DNA of 64,000 nt from NCBI RefSeq assembly GCF_964656455.1, contig NC_135713.1, forward strand, positions 193,000,187 through 193,064,186, written 5' to 3'. Made by a program: the position numbers and the translations under genes. Shown here piece by piece: positions 51,465 through 62,655 of this stretch. The notes beneath the pieces were generated by a model, which saw only the letters and a list, made by a program, of their open reading frames with translations, had not been told where the DNA came from and searched no databases. Each line of letters starts with the position of its first letter. The first letter of the stretch is position 1. This DNA comes from Halichoerus grypus. Taxonomy: Eukaryota > Chordata > Mammalia > Carnivora > Phocidae.

Positions 51465-51765
51465 AAATCTTTACTGAGGATTATTACAGATTCGATCTAA
51501 TTTCAATTAAAATCCCAGTGAGATTTTTTGAGGGAATTTGACAAAGATGGATGCATCTGACTAGACAAACTTAAAACTTCTGTAATTCAAAGAACATACA
51601 AACTCAAAGGCAAATAAAAAGCTAGGAAAAATAATTTGCACTTACACGGCAATTCAAAAAGACAAACGATTTCAGAATATGTTTATATAAATACAAAGCA
51701 AGGGTTAAACTACATTAGTAAATCAAAGCAATAAAAATTTAAAGAATGCCTTTTTTTCCCTATCA
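51465..51765 (+). mobile_element. Short L1 ORF2 remnant
   Basis: 'caattaaaatcccagtgaga' with 'aaaagctaggaaaaataatt' resembles the reverse-transcriptase-distal part of L1 ORF2. A SINEC follows at 51795. Confidence 0.55.
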
Positions 51766-51794
51766 AATTCAAAGTCTTTAAAAATAGTATCTGG

Positions 51795-51998
51795 GGCAAC
51801 CTGGGTGGCTCAGTTGGTTAAGTGGCCAACTCTCGATTTCAGCTCAGATCGTGATTTCAGGGTGGTGAGATCGAGCCCCATGTTGAGCTCTGCACTGAGC
51901 CCACGTGGAGCCTGCTTGGGATTCTTTCTCTCCCTCTACCCCTCCCGCTGCCCCCGGGTGCTCTCTCTCCTTAAAAAAAAAAAAAAAATTTTTTTTAA
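51795..51998 (+). mobile_element. SINEC 32
   Basis: 'ggggcaacctgggtggctca' to poly-A; its tail runs into poly-T near 51990. Confidence 0.92.
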
Positions 51999-52087
51999 AT
52001 CTATTATCTGCTAGGTTTCAGGGAAACATTGACAAAACAGTTCAATTCTGGACAACAACATAACTCTTATCAAAAACCTTAAAACTG

Positions 52088-52261
52088 GGGCGCCTGGGTA
52101 GCTCAGTTGGTTAAGCGCTGGACTCCTGATTTTGGCTCAGGTCTTGATCTCAGGGTCATGAGATCAAGCCCCGCTTGGGGCTCCACACACGGCGTGGAGC
52201 CTGGAGGTTCTCCCTCTGCTCCACCCACCCCAGCCTGCATGGGCACACACTCTTGCTTTCT

Positions 52262-52292
<31 letters not shown>

Positions 52293-52299
52293 GAAAAGA
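52088..52299 (+). mobile_element. SINEC 33
   Basis: Flanked by cttaaaact / tttaaaact; 300 bases from SINEC 32 and in the same orientation. Confidence 0.92.
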
Positions 52300-52699
52300 A
52301 ACTTTAAAACTATCATTATCCCATGACCAAAACAAATTTTCTCATCTAGAAATTTAACCTAAGATAATAATCTGTGCTATGAAACAAGCTTTACTTACAA
52401 CAATGTTTTTTAAACTCCTACATAAAAGATCACAACTTCGGTCACATTGCTTAAGTTGGTTTTATTTGCTTGTAGTTGAATTTTCTTTGGCCTCCATATG
52501 GGTATCAAATTTTTTTCAGTCTGTCGCCAGCACTTTAAAATATTATACGAAGACAAGATGATCTGCCAATTCTGGGTCTGTAAGTGTCTCTCAATGACTA
52601 CTATTAGCTAAACAGTAGCTGGTCCCTTCAGATGTGGCACATGACTCACAGTTCACCATCATCCTCATTCTAAGAACCTGATTCATTTATATTATATGC

Positions 52700-52915
52700 C
52701 TGATGATCTCCTGAAGTTACCAGAGTTGGAAACCCTACACCTAGAAGTCAATCTCTGAGCCTATAGGGCTTTCTAAACACATACAGTTGGGCCCCACCCT
52801 CAGAGTTTCTGATTTAATAGGTCTGATGTGGGGTCCCAGAATTTACATCTCTAACAAGTTCCTAAGTGATGATAATACTAGCTAGTCCAGAGAACGCCTC
52901 TGAGAACCTTAGACT
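52700..52915 (+). mobile_element. MER5-like remnant
   Basis: 'ggccccaccctcagagtttc', 'tgatttaataggtctgatgt' and 'ctctgagaacctta' at the end indicate a MER5/Charlie relative. Confidence 0.65.
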
Positions 52916-53394
52916 AATGAAGCTTCCTCATTGGAGTTAGAGAGGGGCCCAGCCTCCTGTGAACTACACAATTACAGGATACTTGAACAATACTGGGGAT
53001 TCCTTGGGAGGGAGGGAGAGGCAGCAGCGTAGAAAAGCTGATGGATAATCCAACAACTCACTGCCTATGGTCATTGTGCCATCATTGCAGATATCATAGT
53101 ACCACCTCCCTCCCTAATTATCAGAGGTGGAAAACTGCTGCCCCACACCTAATTTAGTAATAATCCTAGATTAAATTCTTAGTCCTATTTTCTCAATTCT
53201 ACATTCTTCCTCATGGGTCTTATCTATTCTGTAAGTTTTAATTACCTCTTCTACACTTCATGTAAAAAACAACAGGGGTTTCAAATAAAGATGGTTACAC
53301 AAAACACCTTATAGCTCCAATATTTTATAACCAACAAAAATGTGTATTACTAGCCCTAATGTTTTCTACTGAATTCGATTTTTCTCCAGCTGGT

Positions 53395-53650
53395 TCACTA
53401 ATACAGTAGCTACCATTTGTTGAATGCTTCCTTTTGTTCTGGGTACTGCTACACACTTTACATGAATTTCATCATTTAATCATTGTAACACCCCTAGTCG
53501 ACAATGCCTATTATCCCCATATTGCAGATGGAGAATCTGAGGCAGCAAGAGATTAGGTCACTTGCCCAAAGAAGAAAGACCTACATCTGAACCCAATCTG
53601 GCTCCAGAGCCCTCAATTATAATCCTTGTACTACACTGCCTTCATCATGT
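53395..53650 (+). mobile_element. MIR, near full length
   Basis: 'tagctaccatttgttgaatg', 'attatccccatattgcagat', 'gtcacttgcccaaagaagaa' and 'ttgtactacactgcctt' are in complete MIR order; one of the best MIR copies here. Confidence 0.9.
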
Positions 53651-54689
53651 GAAATTCAACAGAGCCAACTTTAACTTCATCCAAAACCAGCTCTTCATTT
53701 AAACTTGCCTATTATCTGTCCATATCCTCAATTTCCTACTCAGGTCCTCAGGATTGAAATCACAAAGTTCCTGCAATCATTAAGTCCTATTACATTTCAC
53801 ACCTGTCCTTTTTCTTCTTAATTCCATTAACCTAAAAGTCCTTTAGACATTCCTTCACATGGTCTCTAAAATAACTAGTCTCTAAAGTAACTCTTCCTGA
53901 CTCTGGTCTTCCCCCAACCCAAAGCTACAGTGCTTCTCAGCCTTTGGGTCAAAGGCCAACTTAGTTAACAGGGAATCCAATTCAATTCAAGGTCTTTCTT
54001 ACCTCTTGGACCCATTTCTATTTCCACACATAGACAAGAACTCTACTTAAAACACACCAACACATATGCAGAACGTTCCTTATTTCTGGGGGAGGAGAGT
54101 GAAGGATGGAGGCAATGTTCAACCTAAAAAAAAAGTATCATTTCTAAGTGTAAAGCTACAAGCTTTGAAACCAGAACACTGAAACATCAAACCCCTCTTT
54201 CAGGGAGCCATGAACAGTTAAAAAAGAATCCTTAAGTTTATCTTAAACTTTACAAAATGTTGTATGTCAATTACAGTTCAACAGAGCTGGGAGGGGGCAG
54301 GGAAAGAGAATACTTTTAACTGTTGAGACATTCCAACATAACAAAATCTGAATGCCAAAGTGAGCTTCATTCTTGGTCAGGTTGGGCAAGAGCTCTGGAA
54401 ACAGAACAAAGTCTTAGAGACCATGTACAAACCTCCGGAGGAACTCTAAGCTGTTTGTTACAGGAGAGTCCTGTTTTTAAGCTTGAATGAAAGCAACACA
54501 ATTTCCTAAAGTATATTTATAATAAGCCATGCGGTTTCTCACAATATAACAATCTACCACCATGATTCTGAAGAGTCATATCTGATGAGTCAGATACTAG
54601 CAGCTATCTTTAAAGGTAATGTAATAGGTAATATTTTATCTCAAACAAATAAAATGTGAGAAAGGAGGCACTTCAAAGAAGAAAGAGCA

Positions 54690-54900
54690 GAGATAAAACT
54701 AGACAACTAGATTCCAATCTTCACTCCGGTGCTTACGTGGGACTCTGGGCAAGTTTCTGCCCCCCTTACTCTGAGCCTCAGTTTCTTTTCTGCGAAACTA
54801 CCTAACTTCAGAGTTGTGGTGACTTAATAAAATTGTGTGTGTAATGCCCCTAGCACAAGAGTACGGGCACTAGAAGAACATTAATACCCTCCCTCTCTTC
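54690..54900 (+). mobile_element. MIR
   Basis: 'tctgggcaagtttctgcccc', 'tgagcctcagtttcttttct' and 'taatgcccctagcacaagag' identify it. Confidence 0.8.
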
Positions 54901-55975
54901 TTTATCCTATCATCTAATGTGTTAGTGTTAAATTGGGTATTAGGATTACCAGTAATTTATTATTTTGCTTCGTTTTTAAATGTTTTAATAAATTACTTTT
55001 ATAATAAAGTATTATGTAAATAAAATTTTCTTTTAAAAAATTTGCATCAGAAGAAATGAAAAGACAAACCCAAATGATTTAGTTTTATTTCTTAACATTT
55101 TTTTCCTGGCTCCACAACATGCCCATTCATAATAAACTCAACACAAGTTAAATCTCATATCACAAAAAGCAACTTTCAATTAGAGACAAACTATATATTC
55201 TCAATATTGCCATTGTTTCTACCCACAACACCATGTCCCTAAAGCTGAAAATCACTTACCTGAAAAGCAACATGTTTTATATAAAAAACCTTAAAATTCT
55301 TGCTATTTCTCAATTAAAGCAGACAATTCCACTATAACATGTGTGACTTCGTGTGAGATAAACAAAATAAAAACACATTAGTCCCTGCCTTTAAGATACA
55401 GCATTCAAAACGAAGTGATATCCAATTCACCCTAAACTCAGCCTCCACACAGACAGGCATAAAGATGGAAAAGTCAAGTGTGCTAGCTATAATCCTCTGA
55501 GGGGACCATCAAGACTGGTCTACAAAACCCAGTAGAGATCTACGACCCTGCAAAGCAAGGGAAGGTGCAGATAACGGACTGAACAAATGAACAACAACAA
55601 ATCAGTGAAATCATGTTTTTAAGCCTGTTGCCACATAATATTCTCTTATTTCTCAAACATGTCTTACTATTCAAAACCACTTACTGAGCTGCAAGATACT
55701 GGTGATGTCCAAGACAAAAAATTAGGGCAAAAATGCTATGAAGAGGGACAATCTTTACTTGACTTGAGGAAAGAATTCAGAAGTAACTGAACAACTTAAT
55801 AGAATGGAAAAGAGGTCTACTCTGGGTATGAAATTATGTTAGAAATCGATCTGAATTAGGAGGGAAAGACAATTTGATGTGCTACTGCAAAAGAGGAAAA
55901 AAGATAGGCCTTGGCAATGAACCAAAGACCAAGATCGGAAAAAGCATGATAGCATATATATCAGCATGACTGCTT

Positions 55976-56460
55976 TATTTAAATTAAGAGAATTTATTTT
56001 TTAGAGTAGTTTTAGGTTTACAGAAAAATTAAGCAAAAATTAGAGTGCCCACCCACCCCCACAGTTTCCTTTATGATTAACGTAATGCATTAGTGTAAGA
56101 CATTTGTTATTACTGATGAGCCAACTGATACGTTAGTATTAAAGTCCATACCTGACATTAGGGTTCACTCTTTGTTTTGGCACTTGACAACTGTATAATG
56201 ACATGTATCCACCATTACTTGTTTTTTTTTTTTTAAGATTTTATTTATTTATTTGACAGAGAGAGAGACAACAAGAAAGGGAACACAAGCAGGGGGAGTG
56301 TGAGAGGAGGAAGCAGGCTTCCCACCGAGCAGGGAGCCCGATGTGGGGCTTGATCCCAGGACCCTGGGATCATAACCTGAGCCGAAGGCAGATGCTTAAT
56401 AACTGAGCCACTCAGGCGCCCCCACCATCACATTTTTAATATATGATACAAAATTCAAAG
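55976..56460 (-). mobile_element. L1MA-type 3' end, split by a SINEC
   Basis: 'gagtagttttaggtttacag', 'acattagggttcactctttg' and 'atgacatgtatccaccatta' are the reverse of a L1MA-like 3' UTR. A minus-strand SINEC at 56221-56420 interrupts it, with ccaccatta / ccaccatca on either side. Confidence 0.8.
56221..56420 (-). mobile_element. SINEC 34 inside L1MA
   Basis: 'aagattttatttatttattt' to 'gagccactcaggcgcccc'. Confidence 0.94.
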
Positions 56461-56559
56461 AGTAATGTTCTAGCATCTCAATATCTTTATCACAGTAATA
56501 TAAACTAAACTGATCATTCCCCCGCTCTCCCCTCACCTTTCCCATCTCAGTAAAGAACC

Positions 56560-57370
56560 CTTTGCTTCTACTGGGTGAGACCAAAAAACTTCTTTCACAA
56601 CCCACACACCTAGCCCATCAGCAAATTCTACCTGTTCTGCTTTCAAAATATATCCAGAATTGAACAATACTTCTGACAAACTCTACCACCCTGAACACCC
56701 TCACCCAAGCCACCATCCCTCTCTCTCACTAGAATGTTACAATAGTTCCCAGTTTAACTCGTTTCCCTACTCTTGTCCACAGCAGTCATCAGTGTTTCTT
56801 TCAAACTAGGTCAGATCATGTCACTCCTCTGCTCAAAGGTGAAACTGGCTTTCCACCTTGGAGGAAAAACACAGTTAAAAACTGAGTAAAGTCTCAGTTG
56901 GTTAAGCATCTACCTTCAATCCCGGGGTCCTGGGATTGAGTCCCTCATCCAGCTCCTTGCTCAGCAGGGAGCCTGCGTTCTCCCTCTCCCTGCTTGTTCT
57001 CTCTCTCTGACAAACAAATAAATAAAATCTTAAAAAAAAAAAAAAAAAACTGAGTAAAAACTCAAATAGACTTTGCTCATGGGGCTTCTGCACCTGCTGA
57101 TGCCCTTGCCCAAAATGCCTTCCCACATACGTCACACTTGACTACCCTGTATTTAATGCTGCCCCCTCCTCCTTCACTGCGTTTCTATCCCCCATCTACT
57201 TTGTTGTATCTCCACAGCATTTATCAACATTTAACATATACTTTGCTCATTTACTGTCCTGATCCCCCAACTAGAAAATAAGGGCAGGGACTTTTATCCA
57301 TTTTGCTCTCTGCAGCAACTACAAAGTACCCAGCCTTCACAATAGGTAATGGGTCCTGTAGGTGACATAA
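56560..57370 (+). mobile_element. L2 3' region split by a SINEC
   Basis: 'gtcagatcatgtcactcctc' before and 'ggcttctgcacctgctgatg' after the SINEC at 56891 belong to one late L2 copy, ending near 'gtacccagccttcacaatag'. Confidence 0.8.
56891..57043 (+). mobile_element. SINEC 35, 5' truncated, inside L2
   Basis: Begins within the head at 'gtctcagttggttaagcatc', but the duplication aaaaactgagtaaa (56877-56890 and about 57045-57058) is intact. Confidence 0.94.
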
Positions 57371-58155
57371 TTAAGTACTGGTAGGAAAGTAAAACCAGAA
57401 TATAGCTGCTAGCACCTATAGCCTAAACAGACAAAGTCCCTTAACAACAATTTAGTGACTGATTCTGGAAACACAGAAGTTCCCTCACTCTATTAAAGGC
57501 TTCAGAGGTTCCTTTATTAGAAAAAATGTTCAGGGTCTAAGAGGCTGGGCTTCTGCCTTCACAGAACTTCCCCTGTATACTTACTAGTCCATTACACAGT
57601 CACTAAGTAAACCACACAGGAAGAGATTCATGGGTAAGGACATAAACATATTTAGGCTACTATAATAAAGACAAAAATGCATTTAGCCTTGAGTACTTAA
57701 AGATAAACAGGCATTCACAATGTGAAATATGAAACATTTCTAATCATATTCATAACAAAAATGCTACCAGATTACCTGGCTGAGAAATATGGGGAAGGGA
57801 TCTCCTATCAACGAGAAGCATGGTTAGAAACAGTGAATTAATCCATCATAATCAAGCAACTTACACTCATTGGAGCTTTAATGTAAATAAAAGTACTTCC
57901 CCTAGATCTAGAGTTCTAGACCCCAAATACATCTGCATACACAGGGGTACCACCCAAGGCCCTAAGAAGGAGGTAAGAGTGGAGATGGCAGAACCATAAA
58001 ATACTACACATACAGTAACACGTCTCATTACTCTTTATTCTCTACAAGACAGCTACGTTCAGTGGAAATCTCTTATAAAATGGCAAGAATGAGAGAACCC
58101 TGCCCATTAACACAATAAAACAAACTCATTTATATAAGAATGCCCTGCCTAGGGA

Positions 58156-58351
58156 CGGACACCTGGGTAGCTGAGTTGGTTGAGCGACTGCCTTCAGCTC
58201 GGTTCGTGGTCCCAGAGTCCTGGGATCGAGCCCCGCATTGGGCTCCCTGCCCCGCAGGAAGCCTGCTTCTCCCTCTCCCACCCCCCCTGCTTGTGTTCCC
58301 TCTCTGTTTCTCTCTCTGTCAAATAAATAAATAAAATCTTAAAAAAAAAAA
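58156..58351 (+). mobile_element. SINEC 36
   Basis: Perfect 19-base duplication agaatgccctgcctaggga: probably young. Confidence 0.96.
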
Positions 58352-58559
58352 AAGAATGCCCTGCCTAGGGAAAGGTGAGTTAAAGGACAATGTAGAAGAA
58401 CCAACAACTTCAGCCTTTCAGATCAATTTGTGTTGACTGTGTTCAGTATATCAGATTTTACCATCAGTACTGTCCATTTCATTTCAGTTCCCAGGCTTTA
58501 AAATACCAAAGGAAAGTGGTGAGTATACTGCATATAAGCATTAGTAATATTAAAAATAG

Positions 58560-58745
58560 TCGCCACTTAATGAAGCCTGAAGGGCCTAGTACTTGACACA
58601 TACTTTCTTTTAATCTTAATAATAACTAACAAAGTATATATTGTATTCCAAGGCTATTAGACACTGAGCAATTTGGACAAAGTCACACAGTTAATCAGTA
58701 ACAGTAGGAATTCAAACTCAGATCTGACTCAAAAATCTGCATTTT
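58560..58745 (+). mobile_element. MIR
   Basis: 'agtcacacagttaatcagta' and 'ggaattcaaactcagatctg' mark the MIR 3' half. Confidence 0.75.
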
Positions 58746-58760
58746 AAAATAAACCTGAGT

Positions 58761-58962
58761 AGGGGTGCCTGAGTGGCTCAGTAGGTGAAGCATCTGCCTT
58801 CAACTCAGGTTATGATCTCAGGGTCCTGGGATTGAGCCTTGCGTGGATCCCCACTTAGTGGAAAGTCTGCTTGTCCCTCTCCCTCTCCCTGTGCCCCCCA
58901 ATCGTGCGCGCACTCTCTCAACGCTCAGATAAATAAAATCTCTCTAAATAAATAAATAAAAC
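58761..58962 (+). mobile_element. SINEC 37
   Basis: 'ggggtgcctgagtggctcag' to repeated AAATA; older than SINEC 36. Confidence 0.92.
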
Positions 58963-60044
58963 CTCCGTAAAGCTGTTAGAAAAAAAGTCTGCATTCTTTC
59001 CACTAGATCACTCTACTTTTCTTAGTCAAAACTGAAAGCCTTACAACAGATATATAAAGCGTATCTTTATACGGTTATGGAAAATATTTTATTTTCACAA
59101 AATAAATTAAAGGGGGCTTAAAAATCTGAAAATATTAACCTACTAAGAACTGCAATACTTTCCCCCAACTTTAAATTAAATGAATTTAGGCCTCAGTTTT
59201 CCATAGTCCTTTCCTCCAAGATATCTGAGTACCCTAAAAACAAATACATGAATAACCTGGTTATTTATCTCCATTGTTAAGTGAAAAAAAGTAATGTGAA
59301 AATGTTTCTGGCCATACTCAACAACAAAAATTGCCCACCAGTATGGAATCTTTCCTTCAAAAATTGGTCATGGTTATTACCCAGCCTCTAAGTAATACAT
59401 CTGACTGGGTTATCATGCTAATAAAGGAGAAGAAAGGGAAGCCACAGGAAATTCAACAGATAATTTATAACTGGCTCTCAGAGTCACAGACTGGGTCTAA
59501 TCAGAGGTCAAATGACATGGTGGGATTCTGGAAGCTGGCAGCAACCGTATTTAATAAAATGTCTTTTACATAACACCATCACTTTCCCCGCAAGAGAGTT
59601 CAAAAATTATTTTCACTCCTCAGTTACTCTAAGGATAAGAAGGCCATAACAGCTCAGAGCAACCAGATTTTCTAAAAAGGAATTCAATTCTGTGTTCTCT
59701 TCAGAATCTTCCTTTCCCAATAATGGAGAAAAAAATTTCATGTATGAATCAAATTGAGAGAAAAAAGAAAATACAAAAGGAGCTGTAAATCTCTGTTCAT
59801 CATCTTCAAAGCAGCATCAAAAAATTAGTAAGAAAAAGTAAAATGCTGATGATTGAACATAGTACCTCTCTATTCTCCAATATAAGGCATCTTCCCAAAC
59901 CAGTTACTAGTTGAAGTACCTGGTAAGAGTTGAGAGATAACTTCATCCTTCACCCTTGTCTAACTATGAACTTAGAACACTGCAATACCTACATAAAAGA
60001 CTTAAAAAAAGGAAAGAGAAAAAGGCAAGTAGTTCCCTAATTCC

Positions 60045-60190
60045 TAACTAGGACCAAAGGTCCTGCTTGATCTGGCCCCTGCTCATATCATCAGCATCTT
60101 TAGCAACTACTCTCAACACCTCTCCTTGCTCTTTCACACTCTGGCCAAACTGGCAGAGACCAAAGGGGAATTCCCTGGTAGCCCCTTTTC
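60045..60190 (+). mobile_element. L2 remnant
   Basis: 'tgcttgatctggcccctgct' and 'ttcacactctggccaaactg' are late L2 phrases. Confidence 0.65.
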
Positions 60191-60409
60191 ATGGAACTCC
60201 TTGTCTTTTGCTATACTCATCATCATTATAATTTTAATCATTTAATTCAAGCATTTGTTTTTAAATGTCTGTTTCAAAATACTTTCATTATTGTGGTGAA
60301 CAGTACAAAGTCCGTAACAGGAGGAAATTTACATTCCAGAGGTGGAAAAAGACAAGAAGCTAGTAAGCAAAAGCATGTGTGTGCATGCAAATATAAAAAT
60401 GTCATTGTG

Positions 60410-60596
60410 GGGATGCCTGGGTGGCTCAGTTGGTTGAGCCTGTGACTCTTAGTTTCAGCTCACGTTATGATCTACAGGTTGTGAGGTGGAGCCCCTTGCT
60501 CAGCAGGGAGTCTGCTCCCTCTCCCCCTGACCCTCCCCCACTCACGTGTGCATGTGCACGCTCTTTCTCTAAAATAAATAAACCTTTTTTTAAAAA
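60410..60596 (+). mobile_element. SINEC 38
   Basis: Duplication gtcattgtg at both ends. Confidence 0.94.
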
Positions 60597-60691
60597 GTCA
60601 TTGTGATGTGAAGCTGTCCATTTATAACTGGTGGTCAAGAACAGCTCTTTAAAAAGTGGCAGGGAACTAAACAGTATGAAGAACCCAAGTG

Positions 60692-60891
60692 GGGGCACCT
60701 GGGTGGCTCAGTCGTTACACGCCTGCCTTCGGCTCGGGTCATGGTCCCAGGGTCCTGGGATCGAGCCCCGCATCAGGTTCCCTGCTTGGCGGGAAGCCTG
60801 CTTCTCCCTCTCCCACTCCCCCTGCTTGTGTTCCCTCTCTTGCTGTGTCTCTCTGTGTCAAATAAATAAAATCTTTAAAAAAAAAAAAAAA
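60692..60891 (+). mobile_element. SINEC 39
   Basis: Duplication agaacccaagtg at both ends (60680-60691 and from 60892). Confidence 0.95.
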
Positions 60892-60904
60892 AGAACCCAA
60901 GTGA

Positions 60905-61500
60905 CAGGAGACCTGCACAAAAGCTTTCCAGACAGAGGGAATAGTAAATGTACAGACAGGAATGCACTAGATTAAGAGTAAGAAGACCAATGTGGTTGGA
61001 GCACAGTGAGCTAAGGGAAAAGTAATAAGATGATGATAAAGAGGCGAATCAAAGCAGACATAACCTAGATCCTATAGGGCCTTTGTAGTCTATGATAAAG
61101 AGTTTGACTTTTGGAGAAATTTGAGTAGGGATACAATGTGCTATCATTTACATTTTGTTTTGTTTTGTTTTTTAAGTAGGCTCTAAGCTGGGCTTGAACT
61201 CACAGCTGAGATCCAAACCTGAGGTGAAATCAAGAGTCAGACGCTTAACCAACTGAGCCACCCAGGTGCCCCTATCATTTACATTTTTAAGCTCACTCTG
61301 GCTGTTGTGTGAACACACTGTAGATGATCAAAGAATCAGGAAGACAAATTAGGAGGCTGCTGAAGTTGTCCAGTCAAAAGATAATAATAGCTTGGACCGA
61401 TGTGAAGCACTGGAAATGGAAAAAGGGAAATTACATTCATAATGTAATCTGAAGGTGGAGCCAACAAGATTTACCAATGGATCAGAACACGGAGATGAAA
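60905..61500 (+). mobile_element. Ancient repeat fragment split by a short SINEC
   Basis: 'ttccagacagagggaatagt', 'tcctatagggcctttgtagt', 'cactctggctgttgtgtgaa' and 'ggtggagccaacaagattta' occur in the order I know from a common old mammalian repeat. A minus SINEC at 61157-61271 interrupts it. Confidence 0.55.
61157..61271 (-). mobile_element. SINEC 40 (short form)
   Basis: Duplication ctatcatttacatttt (61141-61156, 61272-61287); GTTTT-repeat tail and short subtype. Confidence 0.94.
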
Positions 61501-61544
61501 GAGAAAAATTTGGTATCTGTGTCACCCCCGTGAGAATGGATTTA

Positions 61545-61640
61545 ACCACTATAAAAGCAGGGACTGTGTTCGACTTATATTTAGGTGCTTGAACACAGGA
61601 AGAGTACAGTATGTTCTAGTTAAATGAACTAACGAATGGC
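61545..61640 (+). mobile_element. L2 3' end-like remnant
   Basis: 'aagcagggactgtgttcgac' and 'gttaaatgaactaacgaatg' resemble the L2 terminus. Confidence 0.5.
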
Positions 61641-62113
61641 TTATTACATTTCTCAAAAGAATAAAAATACAAGCATTTACTTTTGCTGGCAAATACAGGT
61701 AGGGTGTCAGACATGTAAATTAAGTACCTTAGGAGAAGAAAGGGAAGTTAAAAGATTCCGAAATAAATCAGAGACTCATGTTTCACTGAACTTGCAAACT
61801 CACCTCAAAGCACCACCTGAAAGTGGAATATATATGAAAATGGTTCATTTAGGGAAATGAATCACGTATCTGAACAACATTGCTTTTTTGTGTGTTAGAC
61901 TGGCTACACCATCTGACATGATTACTTAAATTGACAGACTTGCTTCATCAAGTAGAGCTAGAGGTCCTTGGAGTCCTTGGTATCAGGAATCTGGGTAAAT
62001 CAGCCATAAATCAAAGCATGTTGAATTTTTTTTTTTTAAGAGACAAAATAAGTTTAGCAAACAAAGTCTGTTAAAGGGGAGAATGGAAATTATTTTTAAA
62101 ATAACTCAAAGCC

Positions 62114-62309
62114 AGGGCGCCTGGGTGGCTCAGTCGTTAAGCGTCTGCCTTCGGCTCAGGTGATGATCCCACGGTTCTGGGATCGCGCCCCGCATCGGGC
62201 TCCCTGCTCAGCGGGAAGTCTGCTTCTCCCTCTCCCACCCCCCCTTCTTGTGTTCCCTCTCTTGCTGTGTCTCTGTCAAATAAATAAATTAAAAATCTTT
62301 AAAAAAAAA
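62114..62309 (+). mobile_element. SINEC 41
   Basis: Duplication aaaataactcaaagcc (62098-62113 and from 62310), perfect. Confidence 0.96.
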
Positions 62310-62474
62310 AAAATAACTCAAAGCCTACTCATGTATTTGCAAATTACAGGACTAAATTTCTACGCTTTTAAATAAAATTCAGATTTGACATTCTTAACCT
62401 CCTCTGCAGGAGCTACTTAGGATGGGGATAGTGGGGAACTATTTTCCTCCAAGTAATTTATTGGAGTCTTAAGG

Positions 62475-62655
62475 TAGTATTTCTCAATGCTTGCCATACA
62501 CTAGAATTATCTAGGGAGGTATTAAAACATGAATACTGGAGACCCACCCCAGATAAATTAAATCAAAATTTTATTGGGAGTAAGGCCTGGACTTTTTCCT
62601 TAAATGCTTTCCAGGTGATTCTATTTAGCAGCCCAAGTTGTGAACCACCAACCTA
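62475..62655 (+). mobile_element. MER5A-like element
   Basis: Starts 'gtatttctcaatgcttgcc', contains 'actagaattatctaggga' and 'ccaggtgattctatttagca', and ends 'ttgtgaaccacca'; terminal inverted repeats are recognisable. Confidence 0.8.

Noticed and set aside
53930..53965. U2 snRNA-like phrase 'gtgcttctcagcctttgggt'
   Set aside because: Similarity covers only about 20 bases and the rest of U2 is absent; such phrases also occur in Charlie-type transposon ends.
59331..59573. 80-residue plus-strand open frame (MPTSMESFLQKL...)
   Set aside because: Antisense to KANSL1, no domain I recognise, no splice or promoter context, and a length expected by chance in 36 kb of intron.
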